From SZUA-430 sp040080835 (GTDB lineage Bacteria > Pseudomonadota > Alphaproteobacteria > Micropepsales > Micropepsaceae): 64,000 nucleotides of DNA. Shown here in pieces: positions 8,915 through 18,512 of the stretch. The stretch covers positions 1 to 64,000 of the forward strand of contig JBEBHP010000010.1 in the NCBI GenBank assembly GCA_040080835.1, read 5' to 3'. The notes under the pieces were generated by a model. The model ran no database searches, was not told the DNA's origin, and saw only the letters and a program-made list of their open reading frames with translations. The position numbers were made by a program, and so were the translations under genes. Position 1 is the stretch's first letter. Each line of letters opens with the position of its first letter.

Positions 8915-10744
8915 ATGGGGACTGCTGCGGCCGATCACTTCGGGACGCTCGCGACTGCGTTGTCAAACGCGGAGCGCCTGTGTGCGACCAACCCGAAGCT
9001 TGCGGTCGAACAAATCCTTGAAATCCTGAAAGTTTCGCCGGGGAATGCACGGGCACATGCCCTGCTTGCATCGGCCTACCGTGCCCTGGGGGACCGCCTC
9101 ACCCTCACCGGCGAGACTGTCATGGCTGCACGGGCCTATGCAGAGTCAATCAAGGCGTCGACCAAGGACCCGCGCCTGATGCAGGCTGCGGCGGCATTGT
9201 GTGAAAACAACCTGCCGATCGCCGAGCGGTTGCTGCGCGCGCACCTGAAACTGTTACCGACCGATGTTGCGGCCATTCGCATGCTCGCTGAAACCGGCGC
9301 GAGGCTTGGACGGCACGGGGACGCCGAGAAGCTGCTTGAACGGGCAATAGAACTTGCCCCTGACTTTGAAGCGGCACGTCACAACCATGCCATCGTGCTC
9401 TACCGCCAGCAAAAGATGGCCGAGGCACTGCGCGAGATCGACTGGCTGCTGGTGCGAGATCCGAGGAATGCCCAGTATCGCAATCTCAAAGCCGCATCGC
9501 TTGCGAGGCTCGCCGAATATGAAAGAGCCATTCCGCTATACCTGCAGCTGACGAAGGAATTTCCTTCCGATCCGCGCATCTGGCTGAGCCTGGGCCATTC
9601 GCTCCGGTCTGCGGGCCGACAGCAGGAATGCATCACGGCCTATCGCAAGTGTGTTGCGGCGATGCCAAGCTTTGGCGAGGCTTACTGGAGCCTTGCCAAT
9701 CTCAAGACCTTCCGTTTCGGGGCGCATGACGTCGAGGTGATGCGGAACACGCTCGCCCTGCCACAGCTGCAGGTCGAGGACCGACTTCATCTGCATTTTG
9801 CCCTGGGAAAGGCGCTTGAAGACGAAGGCGCGTTTGCGGAATCGTTCGAACACTATGCGCAAGGCAATCGCCTACGAAGGTCGCAACTGAACTACCGTGC
9901 CGACGAGACCACGAGCCACAAGGCACGCTCAAAAGCGCTGTTCACCAGGGAATTCCTCGAGGCGCGCCAGGGTCAGGGCCATGATGACCCTGCTCCGATT
10001 TTCATTGTTGGACTGCCACGTTCCGGCTCGACGCTGGTCGAGCAGATCCTGTCCAGCCATTCGCTGGTCGAAGGCACGATGGAACTTCCTGACGTCCCGT
10101 TCCTGGCGCGCAAGCTGAGCGAGATGAAACTGAAATCCGACGAGTCGAAATACCCGGAGACGCTGGGACATCTCGACGCGTCAGCCTTGCGGGCGTTGGG
10201 CGCGGAATACATCGAGCGCACGCGCATTCATCGCAAGAGCGGCAAGCCGTACTTCATCGACAAGATGCCGAACAATTTTGCACATACTGGCCTCATTCAC
10301 CTGATGCTGCCGCATGCGAAGATCATCGATGCGCGCCGACATCCGATGGGCGCCTGCGTCTCGGCGTTCAAGCAGCATTTCGCGCGCGGGCAGTCGTTTA
10401 CGTACAGCCTCGAAGACCTGGGGACATACTATCGGGACTACGTTGAGCTCATGGCGCATTTCGATGACGTGCTGCCGGGGTGCGTTCATCGCGTGCACTA
10501 CGAGCGCGTGGTTGCGGATACCGATGGCGAAGTGCGTCGCCTGCTTGCCTATTGCGGGCTGGACTTTGAAGCGGCGTGCCTGAAGTTCCATGAGAATGAA
10601 CGGGCCGTGCGAACGGCAAGTTCCGAACAGGTGCGCCAACCGATCTACACGGGCGCGACCGATCACTGGAAGCATTTTGAAACATGGCTGGAGCCTCTGA
10701 AAAAGGCACTGGGACCAGCCCTGCAAGACTATCCTGACTACTGA
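8915..10744 (+). CDS. TPR-repeat sulfotransferase
   Basis: 609 residues. The N-terminal half (about 15-330) is a chain of tetratricopeptide-like helix pairs (for example EKLLERAIELAPDFEAARHN). The C-terminal half is a PAPS-dependent sulfotransferase domain whose 5'-phosphosulfate loop reads FIVGLPRSGSTLVEQ at about residue 366. The 3'-phosphate side appears later as DARRHPMGACVSAFKQHF. The family is known to transfer sulfate from PAPS; the acceptor is unknown, and such genes often neighbour TonB-dependent receptors. The ATG at 8915 has a G-rich stretch that sits rather close, so the exact start is uncertain. The TonB receptor gene follows 42 bp downstream. Confidence 0.9.
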   Translation: MGTAAADHFGTLATALSNAERLCATNPKLAVEQILEILKVSPGNARAHALLASAYRALGDRLTLTGETVMAARAYAESIKASTKDPRLMQAAAALCENNLPIAERLLRAHLKLLPTDVAAIRMLAETGARLGRHGDAEKLLERAIELAPDFEAARHNHAIVLYRQQKMAEALREIDWLLVRDPRNAQYRNLKAASLARLAEYERAIPLYLQLTKEFPSDPRIWLSLGHSLRSAGRQQECITAYRKCVAAMPSFGEAYWSLANLKTFRFGAHDVEVMRNTLALPQLQVEDRLHLHFALGKALEDEGAFAESFEHYAQGNRLRRSQLNYRADETTSHKARSKALFTREFLEARQGQGHDDPAPIFIVGLPRSGSTLVEQILSSHSLVEGTMELPDVPFLARKLSEMKLKSDESKYPETLGHLDASALRALGAEYIERTRIHRKSGKPYFIDKMPNNFAHTGLIHLMLPHAKIIDARRHPMGACVSAFKQHFARGQSFTYSLEDLGTYYRDYVELMAHFDDVLPGCVHRVHYERVVADTDGEVRRLLAYCGLDFEAACLKFHENERAVRTASSEQVRQPIYTGATDHWKHFETWLEPLKKALGPALQDYPDY

Positions 10745-10786
10745 TGTTGGGGGCAATTTAGCAAGTAATTTTTGGGGGATACTATC

Positions 10787-13162
10787 GTGAGACAATCTGA
10801 GAAAGGTACACTTCGTCGGCGTATGCGACTGGCAAGCCTGCTGCTGGCCACCACGGCCCTGAGCAGCCTGTTGCCGGCCATGGCCGAGGACACAAAGAAG
10901 GACAAGGATGAGCCGCAGCAGGGAACCGTCGAGAAAATCACGGTCACTTCGCAGAAGCGCTCACAGCAACTTCAGGAAGTTCCTGCCAGCGTGCAGGCCA
11001 TTTCCACGAAGAAACTGGAAGACCTTCAGGTCTCGGACGTCAACGACTACAGCAAAGTTCTTCCGAGCGTTACGATCCAACCTTCGAGCCCAGGGTTTGT
11101 TGGCATTTACATGCGGGGCGTGGCCAGCGGCGAGAACCGCAACCACTCGGGTCCGTCGCCAAGCGTTGGCATGTATGTCGATGAAATTCCAATCACGACA
11201 ATCCAGGGTGCCCTGGACATGCACATCTATGACATCCAGCGTGTGGAGTCGCTCGCGGGGCCGCAAGGCACGCTGTATGGCGCGAACTCACAGGCGGGAA
11301 CGATCCGCATCATCACGAACAAGCCCGACACGACTGAATTTTATGGCAGTGCAACCGTGGAAGTGAATGCGGTAGACCACGGTGGCATCGGCTACAGCAC
11401 GGAAGGCTTTGTAAACGTTCCCCTGGCGAGCAACGCCGCCGTTCGTATCGTTGGCTGGGACCAGCATGATGCCGGCTACATCGACAACGTGTTCGGCACC
11501 AGGAACTATCAGGAAGCCATTCTGGGCGCTCCGGGCATTGTCGATGACAACGCCGACCGGGTGAAGAAGAATTACAACACCGTGGACACCTATGGTGCCC
11601 GTGCCGCCCTCCAGATCGATCTTGATGACAACTGGACCGTAACACCAATGGTCATGGCACAGGACGAAAAGACTGAAGGCATCTTTGCCTATTCGCCATC
11701 CATCGGCGACCTGCAAGTCACGCACTGGTTTCCCGAGAACTCGCATGACCAGTGGCTGCTTGCCGCGCTGACGGTTGAAGGCAAGATCAGCAATCTGGAT
11801 GTGACGCTGGCGTCGGGTTACCTGAAGCGCGTGGTGGATTCCAATTCGGACTACGCTGATTACGGCTTCTTCTATGACACCATCCTTGGCTACGGGCATT
11901 ACTTCAACTCCAACGGTGATCCGTTTGGCTCGCCTGCGGTCATCAACCCGGCGCAATACATCAACGGGCGCGATGGCTACACAAAGCAGAGCCACGAGCT
12001 GCGCATTGCGACGCCGACCGACAAGCCCCTGCGCTTCATCGGCGGCATTTTCTTCCAGCGCCAGGAGCATGAGATCTTCCAGCGCTACCGCCTGGACGGC
12101 TTCTTCGACGGTTATGATATTCCTGGCCTGCCAGACACCATCTGGCTGACGTCGCAATTGCGCGTCGACATCGACAAGGCGGTGTTCGGAGAAGTTTCAT
12201 ATGACCTCTCGGACAAGCTGACGGCGACGGGTGGCGTGCGCTTCTTCAAATCGGAGAACTCACTGGAAGGCTTCTTCGGGTTCTCGGATGTGTTTGGAGC
12301 AGACTACGGCGTGCCGACGCTCGGCATGGGGTCGTGTTTCGGCCCGGCGACGACGGACAAAGCGCCTTGCACGAACCTGAACAAGGAAACGGACGAAAAC
12401 GGGTACACGCACAAACTGAACCTGTCGTACAAGATCGACGACAAGAAAATGATTTATGCGACGTGGTCGACTGGCTATCGGCCTGGTGGTGTCAACCGGC
12501 GTGGAAGTCTGCCGCCCTATGGGTCGGACTTTCTGACGAACTACGAAGTGGGCTGGAAAACGACACTGGCAGACGACACGGTACGCTTCAACGGTGCCAT
12601 CTTCTTCGAACACTGGAAGGATTTTCAGTTCTCGTTCCTGGGACTTAATGGCCTGACGCAGATACAGAACGCCGGACAGGCCGACATCCGCGGGATTGAA
12701 AGCCAGGTCGAATGGCAACCAACAACCCAGTTCAACCTGTCGGGTTCCGCGACGTGGATTGAGACGGAATTCACCGGTGGTCCGGGCTTCCCGACGGCCG
12801 TTGCCGAACTGCCCGTTTCGCCGCGCTTCAAGGCGAATGCCACCGCACGATACGAGTACAAGCTCTTCAACCTCGACTCGTATGCGCAAGCCAGCATCGT
12901 GCATTCCAGCGATGCAGGCATCGACTTGCGGGCAAGCGAGGCGGCCATCATCGGACGCCTGCCTGCCTACACGCTGGTCGATTTCTCGACCGGCTTTGAC
13001 GTGGAGAAGTTCAATATCGACTTCTACCTGACCAACGCATTTGATGAACGGGCCATCGTCGGCCGTTCGACAGAATGTGCCATCAGCGTTTGTGGCGGCA
13101 TGCAGTACGACACCCCGATGCAGCCCCGAACCGGTGGTATCAAGGTCAGCCATTCATTCTGA
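10787..13162 (+). CDS. TonB-dependent outer-membrane receptor
   Basis: 791 residues. A signal peptide (hydrophobic LASLLLATTALSSLLPAMA) precedes a TonB-box-like region (EKITVTSQKR), a plug domain (QEVPASVQAIS, MRGVASGEN, RVESLAGPQGTLYGANSQAGTIRI) and a 22-strand-type barrel ending in the aromatic terminus ISHSF-like KVSHSF. The family imports siderophores, sugars or other large solutes with energy from TonB-ExbBD. I prefer the GTG at 10787, which has GGGGG eight bases upstream, over a TTG at 10772. The substrate is unknown; the plug is of the iron-complex/pesticin type common in oligotrophic alphaproteobacteria. It lies directly after the TPR-sulfotransferase gene and is probably co-transcribed. 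Confidence 0.93.
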   Translation: MRQSEKGTLRRRMRLASLLLATTALSSLLPAMAEDTKKDKDEPQQGTVEKITVTSQKRSQQLQEVPASVQAISTKKLEDLQVSDVNDYSKVLPSVTIQPSSPGFVGIYMRGVASGENRNHSGPSPSVGMYVDEIPITTIQGALDMHIYDIQRVESLAGPQGTLYGANSQAGTIRIITNKPDTTEFYGSATVEVNAVDHGGIGYSTEGFVNVPLASNAAVRIVGWDQHDAGYIDNVFGTRNYQEAILGAPGIVDDNADRVKKNYNTVDTYGARAALQIDLDDNWTVTPMVMAQDEKTEGIFAYSPSIGDLQVTHWFPENSHDQWLLAALTVEGKISNLDVTLASGYLKRVVDSNSDYADYGFFYDTILGYGHYFNSNGDPFGSPAVINPAQYINGRDGYTKQSHELRIATPTDKPLRFIGGIFFQRQEHEIFQRYRLDGFFDGYDIPGLPDTIWLTSQLRVDIDKAVFGEVSYDLSDKLTATGGVRFFKSENSLEGFFGFSDVFGADYGVPTLGMGSCFGPATTDKAPCTNLNKETDENGYTHKLNLSYKIDDKKMIYATWSTGYRPGGVNRRGSLPPYGSDFLTNYEVGWKTTLADDTVRFNGAIFFEHWKDFQFSFLGLNGLTQIQNAGQADIRGIESQVEWQPTTQFNLSGSATWIETEFTGGPGFPTAVAELPVSPRFKANATARYEYKLFNLDSYAQASIVHSSDAGIDLRASEAAIIGRLPAYTLVDFSTGFDVEKFNIDFYLTNAFDERAIVGRSTECAISVCGGMQYDTPMQPRTGGIKVSHSF

Positions 13163-13190
13163 TGAGCTGAACGGTATCGGACTGAAAAAA

Positions 13191-13213
13191 GGCCCCCGGT
13201 TTTGCCGGGGGCC
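13191..13213. terminator. Bidirectional rho-independent terminator
   Basis: A 9-bp perfect stem GGCCCCCGG/CCGGGGGCC (13191-13199 with 13205-13213) carries a 5-base loop. Six A residues at 13185-13190 become a U-run on the minus strand, so it ends the peroxiredoxin transcript. The plus side (AATTCGTT) is a weaker tail for the TonB receptor transcript. Confidence 0.85.
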
Positions 13214-13244
13214 AATTCGTTAGCTGGCATGAATGCGTTATTGA

Positions 13245-13727
13245 CTAGAGCAGGCCCAACATGTGCTCTGCAGCGGATACCTTGAAGGCGCCGGCTTCTT
13301 CGACTTCCAGGCTTTTCACGACCATGTTGTCGATGACGGCTGCATATCGCTGGCTGCGGACGCCCATGCCAAATTTTGACGCGTCCATTTCCAGGCCGAG
13401 CTTCTTTGTCAGTTCGCCGTTTCCGTCAGCGACCATCTGCACTTTGCCGTCGGAGTTCTGAGCCTTGCCCCACGCTCCCATGACAAAGGCATCGTTTACT
13501 GACAGGCACACAATGTCGCTGACGCCCTTGTTGGTGAAGTCGGCCTTGTGGTCGATGTAGCCAGGAAGGTGCCGCGCCGAGCAGGTTGGCGTGAAGGCGC
13601 CCGGCAGCGCAAACAGCACGACCTTCTTGCCGCCGAACAATTCGTCGGTGGTCACTGGCGCCGGACCTTTCTCGGTCATGTGCATCAGGGTTACGGACGG
13701 AATTTTTTCACCCACTTTGATAGTCAT
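13245..13727 (-). CDS. Peroxiredoxin, Prx5 type
   Basis: Thiol peroxidase that reduces hydrogen peroxide and alkyl hydroperoxides. The peroxidatic Cys49 lies in PGAFTPTCS, the Prx5/AhpC-TSA signature. Cys74 in DIVCLSVND is not at the usual resolving position, so the enzyme may use glutathione or glutaredoxin. The length of 160 residues is normal. The start ATG at 13727 has AGAGG upstream. It is a monocistronic gene closed by the hairpin at 13191-13213. Confidence 0.95.
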   Translation of the reverse strand: MTIKVGEKIPSVTLMHMTEKGPAPVTTDELFGGKKVVLFALPGAFTPTCSARHLPGYIDHKADFTNKGVSDIVCLSVNDAFVMGAWGKAQNSDGKVQMVADGNGELTKKLGLEMDASKFGMGVRSQRYAAVIDNMVVKSLEVEEAGAFKVSAAEHMLGLL

Positions 13728-13826
13728 AGCTGGACCTCTTTCGATGATGTGCGAAGTTTCGGAAGTGGATGTATGCGATCTGGATAGCCAAGGAAAGGGT
13801 GGCCGTTGTTCCGGACCCCAATGCGT

Positions 13827-14750
13827 TCAGGGTTGCGGGCTTTCGCCTGGTCCCGTGGATACAGGCGTCAACCCCACGCCTACAGCGGAACTTGACTGAG
13901 TACCTACGACCCAGACCTGTTCCAGTGCCCGGGCGCCATCAATGATCGTGATGCGAATGCGCTTGCCCGTCAGCCTGCGAAGGTCGGTGGCCTTACCCAA
14001 AGGCACGATCAACGTGCTTTGCTGTTCGTCGTTTGCCGGAAGGGGCGTTATCTCGGAAGCCTGGAATACACCCGGCCCTTCAACCAGCACGAGCGGCTTG
14101 CGTGCAGGCCTCAACCCTTCGATCCGCAGACCCAGGGACGCACGACGGACGGAGCTGGTTTCCCAGACCTCACGAATTTCGAACCCTGTGGAAAATGGGT
14201 CGGCTGATGGCTGGCGGACCGAGTAGGCCGCGATCAAACGCGCGTTTGGGCTACTGACCTGCGCCGGCCTGCCTGTCGGGCCTACGCTGATTTCATGTTC
14301 AACTGTCGCCGGTACGCACATGTTCTTGCAGATGCCGTAAGTGAGTCTCAGTTTCAGAATCACCGGCTCCCTTGGATTGGCCGCCTTGAACGCAACGGGG
14401 AAGACGATCTCGTCACGGTAGAGATTGAGGGACTCTCCGTAGGCCACCGCCCTGACCGGCACCGGCCAGATCAGCTCGGGTGTGCCCGCCAGGTTTTTGG
14501 AGCCCGACCAGTCAAATTGCGGCGGAATTCCTGACGTTCCGGGCGCCCGCCAATACGTCCACCAGCCCGGCGCCATCCGTATTTGAATGCCGGCGCGGTT
14601 CAACCCAGCCGGCACGAGGCGACCGCTTTCGACGATCATACGGCTGTTTGAAGGTCCGCCTTCCTTCCACACCGTCGCAAGTTCGTCCGCACCGGCAGCG
14701 CCTGCGAGCAGGAACAAAAACAAAACGGCTGAAATGTGTATGCGGTACAT
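13827..14750 (-). CDS. Periplasmic DsbD N-terminal-domain-like protein
   Basis: 307 residues with a signal peptide (hydrophobic 6-20, AGAAGADE). The mature part resembles the DsbD N-terminal immunoglobulin-like domain: GWWTYWRAPGTSGIPP, WPVPVR and FPVAF blocks. The redox pair is Cys141/Cys145 in GICKNMCVPA, the CxxxC arrangement of that domain. The transmembrane and thioredoxin parts of full DsbD are absent, so it probably receives electrons from a separate membrane partner. The gene is divergent from yqgE. Confidence 0.8.
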   Translation of the reverse strand: MYRIHISAVLFLFLLAGAAGADELATVWKEGGPSNSRMIVESGRLVPAGLNRAGIQIRMAPGWWTYWRAPGTSGIPPQFDWSGSKNLAGTPELIWPVPVRAVAYGESLNLYRDEIVFPVAFKAANPREPVILKLRLTYGICKNMCVPATVEHEISVGPTGRPAQVSSPNARLIAAYSVRQPSADPFSTGFEIREVWETSSVRRASLGLRIEGLRPARKPLVLVEGPGVFQASEITPLPANDEQQSTLIVPLGKATDLRRLTGKRIRITIIDGARALEQVWVVGTQSSSAVGVGLTPVSTGPGESPQP

Positions 14751-14900
14751 GGAACGATCAGTCTACTGAATGCATTGCCACGTGTGACAGTCTAATTCCA
14801 CCTGGATGCAGTCAAAACTCCGTGAGAAAAAAAGCAGCTTAGTCAGAATCTTGTGTCTTTGCACCTTTCAGGGTTAACCGAAGCAGTTTACAATCCACCC

Positions 14901-15512
14901 ATGGGCTTATTCCGCAAATCACGACAAGAGAAGCGTGGAGCGACGGGTTACCTGGAAGGTCAGGTACTGATCGCAATGCCGAACATGCCTGACCCGAAGA
15001 TGGAACAGGCGACTATTTTCCTATGCGCCCACTCCGAGCGCGGCGCCATGGGTCTCGTACTGAACAAGCTCGTCGGCAACATGTCTTTCACTGATTTGCT
15101 CCGCCAACTGAGGATCATGACCCCCAGCAAGCGGATTGAGGGTGTGCCAGTACAGTTCGGCGGTCCGGTTGAAACGGGACGCGGCTTCGTCCTGCACTCT
15201 CCTGACTACTCGGCGGGCGACAGCACAATGAAGATCGGAGCACCTGGCGGTCAGCTGGGTCTGACAGCGACCGTGGACGTCGTGAAAGCCATCGCAGAGG
15301 GCCGCGGACCACGCGCTTCAATGCTGGCACTTGGCTATGCCGGATGGGGTGCCGGGGAACTTGAAAGCCAGATCCAGCGCAATGCCTGGCTCACATGCCC
15401 GCCTGATGACTATCTTCTGTTTGGACGCCACTACCAGAACAAGTGGGAACACAGCATCCGCAAACTTGGCATCTCGCCCTCACAACTTTCGCGGGACACG
15501 GGCAGGGCCTGA
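14901..15512 (+). CDS. YqgE/AlgH family protein (UPF0301)
   Basis: Small cytoplasmic protein of unknown biochemical role, historically linked to alginate regulation. Family signatures are visible: GQVLIAMPNMPDP, ERGAMGLVLNK, GGPVETGRGFVLH and LGYAGWGAGELESQI. The ATG at 14901 (MGLFRKSRQ, 203 residues) fits the family better than a TTG 48 bp upstream. Its last 33 bp overlap the 3' end of the convergent GGDEF-EAL gene. Confidence 0.9.
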   Translation: MGLFRKSRQEKRGATGYLEGQVLIAMPNMPDPKMEQATIFLCAHSERGAMGLVLNKLVGNMSFTDLLRQLRIMTPSKRIEGVPVQFGGPVETGRGFVLHSPDYSAGDSTMKIGAPGGQLGLTATVDVVKAIAEGRGPRASMLALGYAGWGAGELESQIQRNAWLTCPPDDYLLFGRHYQNKWEHSIRKLGISPSQLSRDTGRA

Positions 15513-18512
15513 TCCTGATCCACCGCCTGGTCTCGGCAGACCTTTCGACGGCGGCAAACCTCTTGATGCCGGCAATCCCCTCGATGGCGGAATCCCGCGT
15601 GAGGTTGATGCAATCAGATTATAAGCGGCGTTTGCAGTCATCGGTGCACCAAACAGGAATCCCTGCGCGAACTCACATTGCAGCTGGCGCAGGTTCGAAG
15701 CTTCGACCTGGGTCTCGACGCCTTCAGCGACCACCGACATGTCAAGGTCGTGAGCAAGCCTGATGATCGAGCGAAGCACAACCGGCGTCTCCTTGTTGTG
15801 CGCCATGTCGGTAATGAAACTGCGGTCGATCTTTACCGTGTCGAACGGGAAGCGCTGCAAATAGGCCAGCGATGAGAATCCCGTTCCGAAATCGTCGAGG
15901 GCGAGGCCTGCGCCAGATTCCTTCAGGTGCGCCAGCGCTTCGGCCATCGACTCCGGGTTCTGCATGATGACGCTTTCGGTCAATTCGAGCTTGAGCGACA
16001 AACGCGCCGGCTGCTGCCGGTCGAGGATGTCGATCACGTCGTCAAAGAACTCGCTGCGCAGCAACTGCCGTGCGGAAACGTTTACACTGCAGAAGATCGG
16101 TTCGCGGCTTGGGAAGTTGGTCTGCCATCGGCGCAGTTCAACTGCCGCCCGTTCGACCGCATAGCTTCCAAGTGGAACGATTAGGCCGGTTTCTTCTGCG
16201 AGCGGAATGAATTCCGCTGGCGAAAGCATGCCGCGCTGTGGGTGCCGCCAGCGCATGAGCGCTTCGAAACCAGCTATCGAATTGTCTTCAAGACGTACGA
16301 TGGGCTGGAAGTGAATTTCAATTTGCTGGCGCTCGAGTGCCGTGCGCAGGTCGGTGTCCATGGTCAGGCGGTCGGGAGAACGCGGTTTCATTTGCGGCTG
16401 GTAGATTTCGAAACCTCCGCGCCCTGCCCGCTTGGCGTGATACATCGCGAGCTCGGCTTCACGCAGCACTTCGCCGGAATGGCGGTGGCCAGGTTCGATC
16501 AATGCCAGGCCAATCGAGGCAGCGGGGTAGATTTCGCGCCCGCTCACCGTGACGGGCTGGGTCAACGCGTCCCGAATGCGCTGTGCCACCTGCGCACCGT
16601 CTTCGTCGCCCTGCGACCCGAGTGCCAGCACTGCGAATTCATCTGCTCCCAGACGCGCGACAGCATCGTCTGGGCCTACTGCATGGTCGAGACGCTGGGC
16701 AATCTGGGAAAGAAACTTGTCGCCGGCATCATGTCCCATACTGTCGGTGACCGCGCGCAGGCGGTCCACGTCGATAGCGAGCACGGCTCCGTGCCGACGC
16801 GCCCTGCCGCCCTTCATTGATGTGAGAATGGCATCGAGCTGCTTGAGGAATTCGTTTCGCTGCATCAGACCCGTTGCGGAGTCGAGCGCATCATCCGGCG
16901 TTCGTTGTGACTCCTGGCTCTTGCGGGCGGTGATGTCGCTTACAACACCTATACAGCGGATGGCCTTGCCCTTGCTGTCAGCCACGCAGCTTGCGCGCAG
17001 CTGCACCCAGCGTGCGCCGCCCTTCGCGTGGCGCATGCGGACTTCCAGCGTGAACGACGAGTTGCCCTGCTTGCGATGCGCATTCAATGTGTCGGCATAG
17101 ATCCGGATGTCTTCCGGCATGATGAGATCGGCCCATTTGCGTTCGGACGATGCGAGCGTTCCGGTATCAAGGCCCAGCAGCGCCTCGACAGAAGGAGAAA
17201 CAAATAGCTTGTCGGTTTCAAAGTTCCAATCCCACAGACCCTGGTGGGCCGCTGCAAGCCCCAACGCATAGCGGTATTCGGATTCGCGTGCCTTGCGACC
17301 CTCTTCAGAAAGCTGTTCGCGGGTCGCTTCGTCGAGATCGGGTTCCGGAGGGGCCGCTGCCGCGAAGCTCAGGGCGAGCATCCCGGAGGTGACGAGTGCG
17401 TCCGTGAATAGCGGGAAATTGCTGATCAGCGACGAAATTTCATCTGCCAGCAGCCAGGGTACCAGTGCGGCCAACGCCAATATTATGATGCCGGGCAGAA
17501 GCGCCCGGGCGCGTGATCCGGGCTGCATCGCGTCAAGAACGGCCGCGGTGCCCGCAAGGACCGGGGCTGCAACGAGAACGGTTGCCAGAGCGGGCCACGC
17601 ATAGCCAATTCCAATGGCGGCCTCGGCGCCGAAGCCAATGATTGCCAGTGCCAATCCGTCAGTCAGTGTGGCGAGACGACGGCGGTGTAACTCCCAGGAC
17701 AGGTGGTAGATGACATAGCGCAGTCCGCAAGCAAACATCAGGCACGCGAGGCCGAGCAAGACCTGATCCGGCAATTCAGCGATCGACTGGCCGAGGATCA
17801 GAAAGAGGAGACAGCCCAATGACGCTGCAGCCCATGCCGGTTCGCGCGAACGGCGGAGCACGGCGAGGCCGGACAACCAGGCAACCATGACAAGCAACGC
17901 GCCCGAGAGCAGACCCATCACGAGTGTCTCGGTGCGCTTCGCCGCGGCCAGGGCTTCGGGCTTCCAGAACTTCCACGGGGCGGGCGCCGTGCCTTCCTCG
18001 ACCTTGACGGCAAAACGCGCCTTGGCCAGTGGCTCGAGAAATAGCTCCGCGGCCCTGGTGCCGTCGATGCTGATGATCTGTATGCGTGCGCCATCACCCA
18101 CGGCCTGCACAGCGGTGATCCTGCGCGTTCCGCCCTGCGACAGAAATTGCAGTATTCCGTCGTCGCGGGCATCCACGATGATGATGCGGTGAAGCATTTC
18201 CTTCTTGGGGTTTGCTATCTCGATCGAGTGCCACTGCCCCCTTGTCTTCGCATCATCACCGGCCGTTTCCTCGGCTGGCTTATAGTCTTCAAGCCAGGCC
18301 GAAACGTCAGTGACATCACGCTCAAGTCTGACTGGGGCGGTTGCAAGAGCCTGAAAAGCCGATCCGGAAATTGTGCAAGCAATGGCCACCAGCAAGGCGC
18401 GCCACTGCCACCGGTGCGATCGCGAACTGCGATACCAACTGGCGACGAACTGCATGATGCGCATGTTACCGGGCAAAGTGGGGATTTGGCGGTTGGTTTT
18501 TCGTGGGTCCAT
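15480..18512 (-). CDS. Membrane PAS-GGDEF-EAL cyclic-di-GMP protein
   Basis: 1010 residues. An N-terminal anchor (about 38-56) is followed by a periplasmic-looking domain (60-185), about seven membrane segments (195-390), a PAS domain (411-530), a GGDEF domain (540-705) and an EAL domain (715-960). The GGDEF signature is degenerate (GADEF, 622-626), and the segment before it (DSATGLMQR) also departs from DxLTGLxNR, so cyclase activity is doubtful. The EAL domain keeps EAL (750-752), ELTES, DDFGTG, KIDRSF and VAEGVET, so phosphodiesterase activity is likely. The C-terminus carries four 6-residue repeats. A later ATG at 18464 is an alternative start. Confidence 0.92.
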   Translation of the reverse strand: MDPRKTNRQIPTLPGNMRIMQFVASWYRSSRSHRWQWRALLVAIACTISGSAFQALATAPVRLERDVTDVSAWLEDYKPAEETAGDDAKTRGQWHSIEIANPKKEMLHRIIIVDARDDGILQFLSQGGTRRITAVQAVGDGARIQIISIDGTRAAELFLEPLAKARFAVKVEEGTAPAPWKFWKPEALAAAKRTETLVMGLLSGALLVMVAWLSGLAVLRRSREPAWAAASLGCLLFLILGQSIAELPDQVLLGLACLMFACGLRYVIYHLSWELHRRRLATLTDGLALAIIGFGAEAAIGIGYAWPALATVLVAAPVLAGTAAVLDAMQPGSRARALLPGIIILALAALVPWLLADEISSLISNFPLFTDALVTSGMLALSFAAAAPPEPDLDEATREQLSEEGRKARESEYRYALGLAAAHQGLWDWNFETDKLFVSPSVEALLGLDTGTLASSERKWADLIMPEDIRIYADTLNAHRKQGNSSFTLEVRMRHAKGGARWVQLRASCVADSKGKAIRCIGVVSDITARKSQESQRTPDDALDSATGLMQRNEFLKQLDAILTSMKGGRARRHGAVLAIDVDRLRAVTDSMGHDAGDKFLSQIAQRLDHAVGPDDAVARLGADEFAVLALGSQGDEDGAQVAQRIRDALTQPVTVSGREIYPAASIGLALIEPGHRHSGEVLREAELAMYHAKRAGRGGFEIYQPQMKPRSPDRLTMDTDLRTALERQQIEIHFQPIVRLEDNSIAGFEALMRWRHPQRGMLSPAEFIPLAEETGLIVPLGSYAVERAAVELRRWQTNFPSREPIFCSVNVSARQLLRSEFFDDVIDILDRQQPARLSLKLELTESVIMQNPESMAEALAHLKESGAGLALDDFGTGFSSLAYLQRFPFDTVKIDRSFITDMAHNKETPVVLRSIIRLAHDLDMSVVAEGVETQVEASNLRQLQCEFAQGFLFGAPMTANAAYNLIASTSRGIPPSRGLPASRGLPPSKGLPRPGGGSGSGPARVPRKL
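15531..15602 (-). repeat. Four 18-bp coding repeats at the C-terminus of the EAL protein
   Basis: Four consecutive 18-bp units encode SRGIPP, SRGLPA, SRGLPP and SKGLPR just after the EAL domain. The units differ mainly at silent or conservative positions, so they are old or under protein-level selection. A Gly/Ser/Pro-rich tail with basic residues follows. Confidence 0.85.

Noticed and set aside
11288..13153. Long minus-strand frames opposite the TonB receptor (289 and 297 codons)
   Set aside because: They are shadows of the receptor gene, whose plug and barrel features are unambiguous.
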